Shown piece after piece: positions 16,669 through 27,200 of a stretch of 64,000 bases of DNA (the first letter of the stretch is position 1; every line of letters begins with the position of its first letter). The DNA comes from Sporomusaceae bacterium (lineage in GTDB: Bacteria; Bacillota; Negativicutes; UBA1444): positions 124,001-188,000 of the forward strand of contig JAHDPL010000007.1 in assembly GCA_018434355.1 (NCBI GenBank). The letters are read 5' to 3'. Below the pieces are notes generated by a model. It did no database searches. It saw only the letters and a program-made list of their open reading frames with translations, and was not told the origin of the DNA. Made by a program: the position numbers and the translations under genes.

Positions 16669-17697
16669 GTGATAAAGATTGCCGTTGATGCAATGGGGGG
16701 CGACTTTGCTCCTGAAGAAATCGTTCGCGGTGCTGTCGCAGGAGCGCGGCAGTATGAGTGTGAAGTCTTTTTGGTAGGTGACGAAGCTCGTATTCGCAAT
16801 GTGTTGCAAACAATTCCCGCCTGGGAGAAATTGCCGGTGCATATAGTGCATGCATCGGAAACGATTGACATGCATGATCAGCCAGGCGTTGCCATCCGGC
16901 GCAAAAAAGATGCGTCGGTTGTGGTGGCGACCAGGCTGGTGAAGGAAAAAAAGTGCGATGTGGCGATTGCTGCGGGTCACACTGGCGCTGCTGCGGCGGC
17001 AGCGATATTTGGTCTGGGCCGGATTGCCGGAATTGAAAGAGCGGCGATTGCCACCGTTTTGCCTAACATGAACGGCAAGACCGTCATGCTGGATGCGGGG
17101 GCCAATGTCGATTCCAAGCCGAAACACCTGGTGCAGGCGGCCATCATGGGCTCGATTTACGCAGAATATGTGTTGGGAATGAAAAAGCCACGCGTCGGCT
17201 TGCTGAATATCGGCGAAGAACCCTCCAAAGGCAATGAACAGGCGCTGGCCACGTTTCCCTTGTTGTCGGAACTGAAAACCATCAATTTTATTGGCAATGT
17301 CGAGGGACGCGATATTACGGCCGGCACCGTCGATGTAGTAGTCTGCGACGGATTTGTCGGCAACATCGTGCTCAAAACCGCCGAGGGTCTGGCAAAGTCC
17401 TTGATGCAACTAGTCAAGGAAACCATCATGCAGGGCGGTGTTCTGGCCAAATTGGGCGGACTGCTGATTATGCCTGCCATGCGCAAACTTAAGAAGAAAC
17501 TGGACTACGCAGAGTACGGCGGCGCTCCGCTGCTTGGCGTTGACGGCGGGTTCATGATATGTCACGGCAGCTCCAAAGCGCTTGCGATCGAGAGTGCGAT
17601 CCGTGCCGCAAAAGAATTTTCCGAGCAACGGGTCGTTGAGCATATCCGTGAAAACTTGATTCGGGAGGGATTGACCAGTGACAACAAAGAAGGATAA
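16669..17697 (+). CDS. plsX: Phosphate acyltransferase PlsX
   Basis: PlsX converts acyl-ACP to acyl phosphate, the donor used by PlsY in phosphatidic-acid synthesis. The family start KIAVDAMGGDFAPEEIV and the VGLLNIGEEPSKGNE and YGGAPLLGVDG blocks are present in 342 residues. GTG 16669 is preferred because GGAAGGA lies 8 bases upstream and it aligns with the family start; ATG 16660 would add three residues. The 3' end overlaps fabH by 20 bases. Confidence 0.96.
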   Translation: MIKIAVDAMGGDFAPEEIVRGAVAGARQYECEVFLVGDEARIRNVLQTIPAWEKLPVHIVHASETIDMHDQPGVAIRRKKDASVVVATRLVKEKKCDVAIAAGHTGAAAAAAIFGLGRIAGIERAAIATVLPNMNGKTVMLDAGANVDSKPKHLVQAAIMGSIYAEYVLGMKKPRVGLLNIGEEPSKGNEQALATFPLLSELKTINFIGNVEGRDITAGTVDVVVCDGFVGNIVLKTAEGLAKSLMQLVKETIMQGGVLAKLGGLLIMPAMRKLKKKLDYAEYGGAPLLGVDGGFMICHGSSKALAIESAIRAAKEFSEQRVVEHIRENLIREGLTSDNKEG

Positions 17698-18682
17698 AGC
17701 TGTCGGCATCATTGGGATTGGAAGCTATGTCCCGGCCAGAGCCGTTACCAACAAAGACATGGAAGCGATCGTCGAAACTTCGGATGAGTGGATTTCTGAA
17801 CGGACCGGCATCAAATGCCGCCATTTTGTCGCCGAGGATGAGCATACTTCGGATATCGCAACCCGAGCGGCGGAGAGAGCGCTAAAAGACGCAAACCTGA
17901 CTGCGGACGACATTGATCTGATCGTTGTAGCGACCGCTACCCCGGATATGTTGTTTCCTTCCACGGCTTGCCTGGTCCAGCACAATCTGAATGCGGGCAA
18001 AGCTGCGGCGTATGATCTGTCGGCCGGTTGTTCGGGATTCATGTATTCGATTGCGACAGCCAGCCAGTTTATCAAGACTGGGTTGTACAAGTACATATTG
18101 GTGATTGGCGCCGAAACATTGTCACGACTGATGGATTTCACCGACCGTAACACCTGCGTGTTGTTTGGCGATGGTGCAGGCGCGGTGGTACTTGGCGAAG
18201 TTCCTGAAGGGTACGGGATTCTTGGCGTGCATCTGGGTTCTGATGGCGGCGGTGGTCCGCTACTAAGCCTGCCGGCTGGCGGCACCCGCATTCCAGCGAG
18301 TGAAGAATCTGTGAAAAATCGTTTGCACTACATCCATATGGAAGGCAATGAAGTTTTTAAGTTTGCCGTGAAAGTGATGGGCGAAGCTGCGGTAAAGGCG
18401 CTTGACCACGCTGGAATGCAGTCGTCGGAGGTCGAATGGCTGATTCCGCATCAGGCGAATATCCGGATCATCCAGTCTGCAGCCAAACGTTTGAAAATGC
18501 CGATGGAAAAAGTCATTGTCAATGTCGACCGCTACGGCAACACTTCTTCCGCCTCGATTCCAATCGCATTGGAAGAAGCGATTCACGACGGGCGGATCAA
18601 ATCGGGCCAAACTGTTGTCATGGTTGGCTTTGGCGCAGGACTTACCTGGGCATCTACAGTAATTCGTTGGCACCACAAGTAA
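17678..18682 (+). CDS. fabH: Beta-ketoacyl-ACP synthase III
   Basis: FabH starts fatty-acid synthesis by condensing acyl-CoA with malonyl-ACP, and sets straight- versus branched-chain content. The 334-residue protein has the Cys-His-Asn triad: C118 in DLSAGCSGF, H258 in IPHQANIRI and N288 in RYGNTSSAS. The start is GTG with GGGAGGGA, within plsX. It is translationally coupled to plsX. Confidence 0.97.
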   Translation: MTTKKDKAVGIIGIGSYVPARAVTNKDMEAIVETSDEWISERTGIKCRHFVAEDEHTSDIATRAAERALKDANLTADDIDLIVVATATPDMLFPSTACLVQHNLNAGKAAAYDLSAGCSGFMYSIATASQFIKTGLYKYILVIGAETLSRLMDFTDRNTCVLFGDGAGAVVLGEVPEGYGILGVHLGSDGGGGPLLSLPAGGTRIPASEESVKNRLHYIHMEGNEVFKFAVKVMGEAAVKALDHAGMQSSEVEWLIPHQANIRIIQSAAKRLKMPMEKVIVNVDRYGNTSSASIPIALEEAIHDGRIKSGQTVVMVGFGAGLTWASTVIRWHHK

Positions 18683-18709
18683 TCACAGGCTGAATGAAGG
18701 AGGATATGT

Positions 18710-19654
18710 ATGGCAAAAACAGCATTTTTATTTCCCGGACAAGGATCGCAAACGGTTGGCATGGGCAAGGCCCTGTATGATAATTTTCCTGTAGCAAAAG
18801 CGGTTTTTGAAGCCGCTGATGCGGCACTGGGCTTCTCGATCACAAAGCTTTGCTTTGAAGGACCGGAAGAGGAACTGCGCAAAACAGTCAACACGCAACC
18901 TGCCATTTTGACTGTCAGCGTTGCGGCGCTTCGGGTTCTGGAGGAAGCCGGTGTGAAAGCCGATATTACCGCAGGACATAGCCTGGGAGAATATTCGGCA
19001 TTGGTCGCAGCCGGGGTGCTCGATTTTGCCGATGCTGTGCGGCTTGTCAATAAACGCGGCGCTTTTATGCAGGAAGCCGTGCCGCTCGGTCAGGGCGCGA
19101 TGGCTGCCGTCATGGGAATCGAGCGGGAAAAAGTCGTATCGATCTGCGCAGAAGTGGAGAAAGAACATGGCGCGGTGCAAGCAGTCAACTTCAATTGCCC
19201 GGGACAAATCGTCATCGCCGGAACAACTGGTGGAGTCGAAAAAGCGGCGGAAGCATTGAAAGCAGCTGGCGCTAAACGGGCGATTATGTTACCGGTCAGC
19301 GCTCCTTTCCATAGTAGTTTGTTGCAGCCCGCAGCCGAAAAACTGGCCGTGGAATTAGCGAAAGTCGAGTTTCATGAACCCACAATCCCAGTTGTGGCCA
19401 ATGTTAATGGCAAAGCCTCTGTTTCCAAGGACGGCATTCAGGAATTGCTTGTTACTCAAGCTGCCAATCCTGTCCTGTGGGAAGATTGCGTGGCAACCGT
19501 CGCCGAGTCTGGCGCGGCGGTATGTATCGAGGTCGGACCCGGAAAAGTTTTGACCGGATTTACCAAAAAAATCGCACCGCAAGTCGTTACGCTGAATGTG
19601 GAAGATTTGGAGTCATTGCAAAAAACGCTTGATTATTTCAAGGAGGTCCGCTAA
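18710..19654 (+). CDS. fabD: Malonyl-CoA:ACP transacylase
   Basis: FabD loads malonyl groups onto ACP. The 314-residue protein has FPGQGSQ at 8-14, the nucleophile S91 in [10 protein letters not shown] and the catalytic His in PVSAPFHSS near 201. The ATG start has GAAGGAGG upstream. The single-base gap to fabG indicates coupling. Confidence 0.97.
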   Translation: MAKTAFLFPGQGSQTVGMGKALYDNFPVAKAVFEAADAALGFSITKLCFEGPEEELRKTVNTQPAILTVSVAALRVLEEAGVKADITAGHSLGEYSALVAAGVLDFADAVRLVNKRGAFMQEAVPLGQGAMAAVMGIEREKVVSICAEVEKEHGAVQAVNFNCPGQIVIAGTTGGVEKAAEALKAAGAKRAIMLPVSAPFHSSLLQPAAEKLAVELAKVEFHEPTIPVVANVNGKASVSKDGIQELLVTQAANPVLWEDCVATVAESGAAVCIEVGPGKVLTGFTKKIAPQVVTLNVEDLESLQKTLDYFKEVR

Positions 19655-19655
19655 A

Positions 19656-20399
19656 ATGCTATTAGCCAACAAAACGGCTCTTGTTACCGGTGCATCGAGA
19701 GGAATTGGCCGCGCTACGGCGATTGAACTGGCAAAGGCCGGAGCCAAAGTAGCCGTCAATTACGCAGGAAATCGTGCTGCTGCAGAAGAAGTAGTGGCGC
19801 AGATTCAGGCGGCAGGCGGACAGGCTTTCATGGTTCAGGCTGATGTCGGTGACGCGGCGGCAGTTGATGCGATGGTCAAATCGGTTGTGGAACAATTCGG
19901 CTCGATTGATATTTTAGTGAACAACGCCGGAATCACCCGCGACAACTTGATCATGCGGATGAAAGAAGAAGACTGGGATGCAGTAATTCACACCAATCTA
20001 AAGGGAATCTTCAACTGCACAAAAATTGTCACGAAGTTGATGATGAAGCAGCGGTATGGTAGGATTGTTAATATGACCTCGGTGGTCGGCATAATGGGGA
20101 ATGCCGGGCAGTCGAACTACGCAGCCGCCAAGGCCGGCGTGATCGGATTCACAAAATCAATGGCCAAGGAACTGGCTTCGCGAAATATCACCGTTAATGC
20201 CGTGGCGCCAGGCTATATTTCGACCGATATGACGGCTGATCTGCCTGACCAGGCCAAAGCGGATCTGCAATCCCAGATTCCGTTGCAACGTTTAGGAAAT
20301 CCCGCAGATGTCGCAAGTGCGGTACTGTTCTTGGTATCGCCCGGCGCTGACTATATTACGGGCCAGACGCTCCATGTGGATGGCGGAATGGTAATGTAA
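19656..20399 (+). CDS. fabG: 3-oxoacyl-ACP reductase
   Basis: FabG reduces 3-oxoacyl-ACP with NADPH. This 247-residue short-chain dehydrogenase has the cofactor loop [14 protein letters not shown] near 89-92 and the catalytic S142, Y155 and K159 ([13 protein letters not shown]). The start follows AAGGAGG at the end of fabD. Confidence 0.97.
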   Translation: MLLANKTALVTGASRGIGRATAIELAKAGAKVAVNYAGNRAAAEEVVAQIQAAGGQAFMVQADVGDAAAVDAMVKSVVEQFGSIDILVNNAGITRDNLIMRMKEEDWDAVIHTNLKGIFNCTKIVTKLMMKQRYGRIVNMTSVVGIMGNAGQSNYAAAKAGVIGFTKSMAKELASRNITVNAVAPGYISTDMTADLPDQAKADLQSQIPLQRLGNPADVASAVLFLVSPGADYITGQTLHVDGGMVM

Positions 20400-20433
20400 A
20401 CAACAGGACACACTTTGGAAGGAGGTGAAAAGC

Positions 20434-20670
20434 ATGTCGACATTTGAAACAGTCAAGCGGATCGTGGTAGATCAGCTGCAGGTAGCTGCCGATGACGTCA
20501 AAATCGATTCCACGTTTATTGATGATCTTGGCGCAGACTCTCTGGACATCGTGGAATTGATCATGGCTTTTGAAGAGGAATTCAACATTGAAATTCCTGA
20601 TGAAATCGCCGAAAAGATCAAGACCGTCAAGGACGCGGTGGACTATATTGAGAAGGAAAAACAGGCTTAA
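20434..20670 (+). CDS. acpP: Acyl carrier protein
   Basis: A 78-residue acidic carrier of acyl intermediates. S36 in [10 protein letters not shown] is the 4'-phosphopantetheine attachment site. ATG 20434 has a strong GGAGGTG site. A hairpin follows, which may raise ACP expression relative to the distal genes. Confidence 0.98.
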   Translation: MSTFETVKRIVVDQLQVAADDVKIDSTFIDDLGADSLDIVELIMAFEEEFNIEIPDEIAEKIKTVKDAVDYIEKEKQA

Positions 20671-20685
20671 CTGATTGTTGCGTGA

Positions 20686-20718
20686 GAAAGTCCCGCGGAA
20701 CTGCTTCGCGGGACTTTC
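20686..20718 (+). terminator. Hairpin/terminator after acpP
   Basis: A 12-bp perfect stem (20686-20697 with 20707-20718) extends by two further pairs into the loop. The T run is weak (CTTTCTTAAAG), so it may be an attenuator or an RNA-stabilising 3' end rather than a full stop. Confidence 0.7.
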
Positions 20719-20774
20719 TTAAAGCGACCGCTTCAAATGCTGATTTGTAGATGTCGATTGGGGGATTAAGACAA

Positions 20775-21722
20775 TTGAGACTCCCGGAGTTAAGAATAGG
20801 AAAACTGGTTGCAAAAGTTCCGGTAATTCAAGGTGGCATGGCAATTCGCCTTTCAACGGCGCCACTCGCGGCGGCGGTTGCACGTGAAGGCGGCATCGGC
20901 CTGATTGCCGCATCCGGAATGACGGTGGATGAGTTGCGCAATGAAATCAAACTGGCCCGGTCCCTGACTGATGGGATTGTCGGTATCAATATGATGGTTG
21001 CGGCTCGCTCCTTTGCAGTAATGATAAAAACAGCGATTGAAGAAGGAATCGACCTGGTAGTTGCCGGCGCGGGATTTTCCCGCGATATGTTTGCTCTGGG
21101 CAAGGAATCGGGAACTCCGATCGTTCCTATTGTATCGAGCGCCAAACTTGCTCGAATTTCTGAAGTATTGGGTGCTGCGGCGGTCATTGTCGAAGGCAAG
21201 GAAGCCGGGGGTCACTTGGGAACCGACCGTTCGATGCGGGTAATCGTGCCGGAAGTACGAGCTGCGGTGAAAATACCGGTGATCGGAGCCGGCGGCGTGA
21301 TGAACGGCAAAGACATCGTCGATGTGATTCGACTGGGCGGCAATGGGGTTCAGATGGGGATCCGGTTTGCTGCCAGCGAAGAATCGAACGCGGGTCCAGC
21401 TTTGAAAGAGTTTTACTTAAAAGCCAAACCGGAAGATGTGATGCTGATTAATAGTCCGGTCGGTTTGCCGGGGCAGGCTGTCCGCAATCCGTTCGCGGCC
21501 AAGATCGCAGACGGAACGGTGGCTAGGCCGGATACCTGCGATGCTTGCCTGAAGCACTGTTCTCAATCGTTTTGCATTATCAAGGCGCTGATTCGTGCAC
21601 AGCAGGGCGACGTGGAAACCGGGTTGGTATTTACCGGCGAAAATGTGCATAAAATTGATAAAATCCTATCAGTCAAGGAGATCATGGCAACATTGGTCAA
21701 GGAAGCCGAAGAGACTGAATGA
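20775..21722 (+). CDS. FabK-like enoyl-ACP reductase / nitronate monooxygenase family flavoprotein
   Basis: A 315-residue FMN TIM-barrel protein of the FabK/nitronate monooxygenase superfamily. It has the N-terminal VIQGGMAIRLS, the GGHLGTDRS loop and the FMN phosphate motif VIGAGGV-MNG with GVQMGIRF. Its place between acpP and fabF and the absence of fabI in the window suggest enoyl-ACP reductase, but many relatives are annotated nitronate monooxygenases. Near the C-terminus lies a C-x2-C-x3-C-x4-C motif (CDACLKHCSQSFC) that classical FabK lacks. TTG 20775 is chosen because GGGGGA is 9 bases upstream and the protein then begins RLPELRIGKL as relatives do; ATG 20751 would add 8 residues. Confidence 0.78.
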   Translation: MRLPELRIGKLVAKVPVIQGGMAIRLSTAPLAAAVAREGGIGLIAASGMTVDELRNEIKLARSLTDGIVGINMMVAARSFAVMIKTAIEEGIDLVVAGAGFSRDMFALGKESGTPIVPIVSSAKLARISEVLGAAAVIVEGKEAGGHLGTDRSMRVIVPEVRAAVKIPVIGAGGVMNGKDIVDVIRLGGNGVQMGIRFAASEESNAGPALKEFYLKAKPEDVMLINSPVGLPGQAVRNPFAAKIADGTVARPDTCDACLKHCSQSFCIIKALIRAQQGDVETGLVFTGENVHKIDKILSVKEIMATLVKEAEETE

Positions 21723-21737
21723 TGAGGAGTGACTGAG

Positions 21738-22979
21738 TTGAAGAAACGTGTAGTTATCACCGGAGTAGGTGCGATTTCGCCGGTGGGCAATACGGCGGCC
21801 GAGTTTTGGCAGGCGTTGCTGGCGGGAAAATCAGGAATAGGTCCGATTACCCGGTTTGACGCTTCGGAGTATGATGCGAAAATAGCCGGCGAGGTAAAAG
21901 GGTTTGACCCGACTGCCTTCATTGACAAAAAAGAAGCCCGTCGAATGGATCGTTTCACCCAGTTTGCGATTGCTGCGGCAAAAATGGCGCTGGATGACTC
22001 CGGAATCGACTTGGAAAAAGCAGATAAGGCCCGTATTGGTTCCTTTGTCGGTTCCGGTATTGGCGGCATGGATACGCTGCATGACCAATACAAGACTTTG
22101 TTTGAGAAAGGTCCGAATCGTGTCAGTCCGTTCTTTATTCCGATGATGATTGCCAATATGGCAGCCGGTCAGGTTTCGATTGCGTTCGGTCTGCAAGGTC
22201 CCAGCAGCTGCGTGGTCACTGCTTGTGCGACCGGCACCAATTGCATCGGCGATGCAATGAAAGTCATCCAGCGTGGCGATGCCGACGTGATGGTGGCTGG
22301 CGGGACCGAAGCAGCGATTTCCCCTGCAGGCATGGCCGGTTTTTGCTCGATGAAAGCGCTGTCAACTCGCAATGATGCGCCGGAAAAGGCTTCCCGCCCG
22401 TTTGAAAAGGACCGTGACGGCTTCGTCATGGGTGAAGGTTCAGGTATTGTGATTCTTGAATCCCTCGAACATGCACTTGCCCGTGGCGCGCGGATTTATG
22501 CGGAACTGGCCGGATATGGCACGAATGCCGACGCCTATCATGTAACGGCTCCGGCGCCGGAAGGCGCTCAGGCCGCCCGTTGCATGGAGCTGGCCATCAA
22601 AGACGCCGGTCTGCAAGTGACAGATGTCGATTACATCAATGCACATGGAACTTCAACTCCGCTCAATGACAAAAACGAGACGCTGGGAATCAAAGCGTTG
22701 TTTGGCGATCATGCCAAGAACCTGGCGGTCAGTTCGATCAAATCGATGACCGGTCATTTGCTGGGGGCAGCCGGTGGAATCGAGTGCGTGGCAACCGCTC
22801 TGACAGTCGCCAATGACATGATGCCGCCGACGATCAACTATGACACGCCTGATCCGGAACTTGACCTTGACTACGTCCCCAACACGGCAAGAGCCAAAGT
22901 GGTGCGTGTCGCTCTGTCCAATTCTTTTGGTTTTGGCGGACACAATGCAACCCTGCTCGTTAAAAAATTTGAACAGTAA
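21738..22979 (+). CDS. fabF: Beta-ketoacyl-ACP synthase II
   Basis: FabF elongates acyl-ACP with malonyl-ACP. The 413-residue protein has the Cys-His-His triad: C163 in VTACATGTN, His in [11 protein letters not shown] near 303 and His in [12 protein letters not shown] near 340. TTG 21738 is used with GAGGAG 8 bases upstream; GTG 21729 would add three residues. It overlaps the proposed rnc start. Confidence 0.96.
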   Translation: MKKRVVITGVGAISPVGNTAAEFWQALLAGKSGIGPITRFDASEYDAKIAGEVKGFDPTAFIDKKEARRMDRFTQFAIAAAKMALDDSGIDLEKADKARIGSFVGSGIGGMDTLHDQYKTLFEKGPNRVSPFFIPMMIANMAAGQVSIAFGLQGPSSCVVTACATGTNCIGDAMKVIQRGDADVMVAGGTEAAISPAGMAGFCSMKALSTRNDAPEKASRPFEKDRDGFVMGEGSGIVILESLEHALARGARIYAELAGYGTNADAYHVTAPAPEGAQAARCMELAIKDAGLQVTDVDYINAHGTSTPLNDKNETLGIKALFGDHAKNLAVSSIKSMTGHLLGAAGGIECVATALTVANDMMPPTINYDTPDPELDLDYVPNTARAKVVRVALSNSFGFGGHNATLLVKKFEQ

Positions 22980-23670
22980 GCAGAGCCGGGAGCGTCTTCA
23001 AAAATTGATGACCGCTCTCGGTTTTTCTTTTCAGCAGCCTCAACTATTGCTTCAGGCTTTGGTTCATTCCTCCTATGCGCACGAGAATCCCAAACTGCGG
23101 ATTGCGCATAATGAACGACTGGAGTTTCTTGGCGATGCGGTGCTGGAACTGATTGTCAGCCATTGGCTGTACCGGTCGACGCCCGAAATGTCTGAAGGCG
23201 CGATGACCAGGGCGCGTTCGACAGCAGTTTGTGAAAGAAGTCTTTCGATTGCGGCGCGCAAAATCGGTCTGCACGAATACTTGCTGCTCGGTTGCGGCGA
23301 ACAAACGGAGGAAGCAAAAATGCGTCCTTCTATTTTGGCCGATGCTTTTGAAGCGTTGGTCGGCGCCGTGTATCTTGACGGTGGCATGGAAGCGGCAACA
23401 CAATTTGTCGAGAACACATTGGGCGAGATGTTACTGCAAGCAGGACAGGGTCTGCTTTATGCCGACTATAAGACAAAACTGCAGGAAGAACTGCAAAAGG
23501 AAGGACCGAGGAATATCGTCTACGAACTGGACGAAGAAACGGGTCCGGCCCATGCACGACAATTCCGCGTATCCGTGTCAGTGGATGGGATACGACTTGG
23601 TAGCGGTACAGGCAAAACAAAAAAACAGGCGGAGCAAGCTGCTGCACAAGCTACACTGGAGAAACGATGA
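22969..23670 (+). CDS. rnc: Ribonuclease III
   Basis: RNase III cleaves double-stranded RNA in rRNA maturation and mRNA decay. The catalytic signature [16 protein letters not shown] and the second acidic site [15 protein letters not shown] are intact. A C-terminal double-stranded RNA-binding domain covers about 160-232 ([14 protein letters not shown] to [16 protein letters not shown]). I propose TTG 22969, overlapping fabF by 11 bases, because it keeps the usual N-terminal helix. No clear ribosome binding site exists for this start; TTG 23005 or ATG 23008 are alternatives. Confidence 0.94.
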   Translation: MNSKQSRERLQKLMTALGFSFQQPQLLLQALVHSSYAHENPKLRIAHNERLEFLGDAVLELIVSHWLYRSTPEMSEGAMTRARSTAVCERSLSIAARKIGLHEYLLLGCGEQTEEAKMRPSILADAFEALVGAVYLDGGMEAATQFVENTLGEMLLQAGQGLLYADYKTKLQEELQKEGPRNIVYELDEETGPAHARQFRVSVSVDGIRLGSGTGKTKKQAEQAAAQATLEKR

Positions 23671-23715
23671 AGTTTGAGTGAAGCGAAGAAAACTGATAAA
23701 GAATGGTCTTTTGCA

Positions 23716-23746
23716 ACAGTCGGAGCATTCTTCGACTGTGTTTTTA
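23716..23746 (+). terminator. Rho-independent terminator after rnc
   Basis: A 9-bp stem (ACAGTCGGA with TTCGACTGT, one G-U), a 6-base loop and TTTTTATTT. It ends the fapR-rnc unit. Confidence 0.85.
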
Positions 23747-23760
23747 TTTGCCGTTAATTG

Positions 23761-23787
23761 CAAGGATTTATCATGCGGATGCAGAAT
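23761..23787 (+). promoter_or_regulatory. Candidate sigma-H promoter for spoVS
   Basis: AGGATTT (23763-23769) and GCAGAAT (23781-23787) resemble the sigma-H consensus RnAGGAwWW / RnnGAATww with the usual 11-base gap. spoVS is sigma-H-controlled in Bacillus subtilis. No SigA promoter is seen in this gap. Confidence 0.5.
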
Positions 23788-23837
23788 CTAATATTGGAAT
23801 ATCAAATGCCGATAGAGTGTAGCGGGGAGGTTTTTGC

Positions 23838-24098
23838 ATGACTGTTCTAAAAGTTTCGGCCCAATCCAATCCCAAATCGGTTGCTGGTGCTTTGGCATCA
23901 GTTGTGCGAGAGCAGGGGACTGCGGAGATGCAGGCGATCGGCGCCGGAGCAGTAAATCAATCAATGAAGGCGATTGCCATCGCCAGGGGCTATCTTGCAC
24001 CGGCGGGCGTCAATCTGATCGCAATTCCCGCTTTTGTCGAGGTGGAGATTGATGGTCAAGAAAAAACCGCGATTCACTTCCGGGTTGAACCGCGTTAA
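23838..24098 (+). CDS. spoVS: Stage V sporulation protein S
   Basis: SpoVS is an 86-residue Alba-like protein needed for septation and spore-coat assembly in Bacillus. The sequence is highly conserved (VLKVSAQSNPKSVAGALA and GAGAVNQSMKAIAIARGYL). The ATG start follows GGGGAGG. It is flanked by terminators and so transcribed alone. Its presence is the main sign of sporulation in the window. Confidence 0.97.
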   Translation: MTVLKVSAQSNPKSVAGALASVVREQGTAEMQAIGAGAVNQSMKAIAIARGYLAPAGVNLIAIPAFVEVEIDGQEKTAIHFRVEPR

Positions 24099-24117
24099 AT
24101 CGGTTGCGGCAATACCG

Positions 24118-24147
24118 GAACCTGTCCGTGTGATAGCGGACAGGTTC
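24118..24147 (+). terminator. Hairpin/terminator after spoVS
   Basis: An 11-bp stem (GAACCTGTCCG with CGGACAGGTTC) with an 8-base loop. The T run is weak (TATTTGT). Confidence 0.65.
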
Positions 24148-24150
24148 TAT

Positions 24151-24179
24151 TTGTGCTTCGCGCCGTCTCGTGTTAAAAT
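24151..24179 (+). promoter_or_regulatory. Candidate SigA promoter for smc-ftsY
   Basis: TTGTGC (24151-24156), a 17-base spacer and TAAAAT (24174-24179). The -35 match is modest. Confidence 0.4.
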
Positions 24180-24241
24180 TTCTCTGGCCGGATTTGTTGA
24201 ACAAACTGTTGATTCATGAATAATAGACTGGATGTGATCGT

Positions 24242-27200
24242 TTGCTGCTGAAAAAGTTCGAGGTTTTCGGCTTCAAGTCATTTGCTGACAAGACCGAACT
24301 TGAATTCAGTCCTGGTATCAATGCCATCGTCGGGCCAAACGGCAGTGGCAAGAGCAACATATCGGACGCTATCCGCTGGGCGCTGGGAGAACAGAGTATC
24401 CGGACCCTGCGGGGCGCCAAGATGGAGGATGTGATTTTTGCCGGCACAACCCATCGCAAACCGCTTGGTGTCGCTGAAGTATCGCTGACTTTTGACAATT
24501 ATGATGCACTGTTGCCGCTAGATTTCGGTGAAGTCACCGTGACCCGGCGTGTTTTTCGTTCCGGTGAGAGCGAGTATTTGATCAATAAAAGTCAGTGCCG
24601 GTTGAAAGACTTGCACGAATTGCTGGCCGGAACCGGATTGGGTCGCGAATCGATGGCTGTCATCGGTCAGAATAAAATTGATGAGATCTTAAACAGCAAG
24701 CCGGAAGAGCGTCGACTGCTGTTTGAGGAAGTGATCGGCATCGCCCGTTTCAAGCAACGGCGCAAGGACGCGGTCCGCAAGATGGATGATACCGAACAGA
24801 ACCTGACCCGTGTGCGTGACATCATTGCCGAAATAGAGTCGCAGCTTGACCCTCTCAAAGCGAGCGCCGACAAGACAAACCGTTACAACCGGCTTTATGC
24901 CCAGTTTGTCCAATGCAAGACGACTTTGTATATCAACCGCTATGATACGGCGCAGACTCAGTTGACCGCATTGGCGGCCAATGAAAAGAAGGCGTTGGAT
25001 GCGGCTATTGCTGCGATGACCCAAACCTCCGTCACCGAAAGCGAACGGGAATTGGTCGGCGCCGAGTTGTCGAACGCAGACGAACAACTGCTTTATTATG
25101 ACCGGATTCTCGCCGCCAGTTCGCTGACTTTGCAAAAAACCGACGGGCAAATCCAGGTTGGTCGTGAACGGCTGGAACATATCGGGCAACGGCGTGAAAA
25201 GCTGATTGGCGAAACAAACGCATTGACCGCCCGGCTGGAATTTTTGGACGGGTCTTTGTCGGATTGTCGTGAAAAACTGGCGGTGCTTCAGGCGGAAGAA
25301 GCAGCGGCGACGAGTGAACTGAATGAAGCAGCTGCTTTACTGGAACAACAGTCGACAACAATCAAGGGTTTGCAGCAACAGATTCATGAAGCACGGGATC
25401 TGGTATTCGACCAGTTGCAGGAAGTCGTTGACGAGCGAAACAATCTGCGCCAGGCTGAACGCGAGATTGAGAATCTGGCCCAACAGAAGAATCGTCTCAA
25501 CCGGGAAATGGAGTCACTTTCCGATGAATACCAGGCAGCCTGGGATTTGTTGCGGGCCAAAGAAGTCGAGTTGCAACAACAGACGGTTTTGCTGCAAACG
25601 TTGGAACGCCAACAGGCAGAACTGGGGCGGGAACGGGAAGCGTTGCAGGCGGATTTGCTTAAACAGCAACAGCGCGAACAACAATTGACGAACCAACGAC
25701 AGGAATACTTGTCGAAACGAAAAGTTCTGGTCTCGATGCAAAGCGCCTACGAAGGGTTCAGCTTTGGCAGCCGTAGTGTGCTTCGCAGCGCCGAACCCTG
25801 GAAAAAAGGCGTTCTTGGTGCGGTGGCTCAGTTGATTACAGTGCCGGACGCTTATGTGACTGCGATTGAAACGACTTTGGGCCAGGCACTGCAGAATATT
25901 GTCACCGAAGATGAGCAGACAGCCAAGGCGGCGGTTAATTATCTAAAGGAGGGCCGACTGGGCCGGGCGACATTCTTACCTTTGCAATCGATTCGCGCCC
26001 AGGCGCCGCGCGACCATGAACTGACAGCAGCTGCTGCTGCCGGAGCAATAGGCCTGGCTTCCTCGCTGGTGCAGACGGAGCCGCGGTTCAAAGTGTTGGC
26101 TGAGATGTTATTGGGCCGGACGGTGGTGGCGACAGATCTTGACTCCGCAATGCGGATTGCCAAAAATAGTGGGCAGCGGCTGAGAGTGGTCACACTGGAC
26201 GGCGAATTGATTAACCCGGGCGGCGCGATTACCGGCGGCCGTTCCAGCCAAAAAGAACAAGGTTTTTTGAGCCGGCAGAATGAAATCGACGAGTTGTCGC
26301 GCAATATCGGGCAGTCGGACACAATGTTGGTGCAACTCGCCGAAGAAATTAGCAAAATGCAACAAGCGCTCGCCGATCAGGAAAAAATGCTGCAGGGGAA
26401 AAAGGCGGAGCAGGCACAGGCTGAGCTGAACCGCGCGGACATCGATCGCGGCCTGATTCGCTGGCGTCAAGATGAACAACGACTAAAACTGGCGGTGGAA
26501 ACCTGTCGGCAAGAACTTGAACAGACCAGGCAACGAACTGGACAGCAGCAGGCTCTGGTTGAGAAAACCAAAATCCTGCTGGAATCACTGCGTGAACGGG
26601 AAGCGCAAAACAAGGGGAAAATTGACGAGTGGCAGGCGTTGCTTTTAAAAACTCAAGCTGAGCGGGACTTGCAGGACCAGACTGTTACCGAACTCAAGCT
26701 GCGTCAGAATGATCTCAGTCACCGGAGACATAATGCGGTGGCGGATCAGGCGAGGCAGTCGGAAGAACGTCAGCGCCATGATGCACAGTGGCAAGCGTTG
26801 CAGGATGAAATGGCAACGGTTGCTGGTCAAACGGAACAGACAACATTCGAATTGCAGCAAGCGGTTGCTTTGCGCGAGGCTTTGCTGCAAAAAATCGGCA
26901 GTTATCGCACATTCCGCAATGAATTGTACACGACCAAAACCAATCTTATGTCAGAGGTGCAAAAACTCGACCGCAGTCTGCGTGATCTGAAACGACGCAG
27001 CCATGAGCTGGAAGAACGCGTGCACGCGTTGCGACTGGATAGCGCCAAATACGAATATGAATTGAAGCACTGTCGTGATCAGATTGAAACACAGTATAAC
27101 CTTAGCCTGGCCGAAGCTTATGAAAAACGGCTGGATGCACCGGTCGCCGAATTGGAAGCGGAGGCCGGTCGCTGCGAAGCAGCGATTCAGGAAATCGGCC

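Noticed and set aside
16429-17409. A 326-codon open frame on the minus strand across fapR and plsX
   Set aside because: It is a shadow of strongly conserved plus-strand genes. Its translation resembles no family, and no ribosome binding site precedes it.
22960-23010. Programmed frameshift or fusion between fabF and rnc
   Set aside because: The two frames overlap by 11 bases but each has a complete domain set and its own stop. Simple translational coupling explains it.
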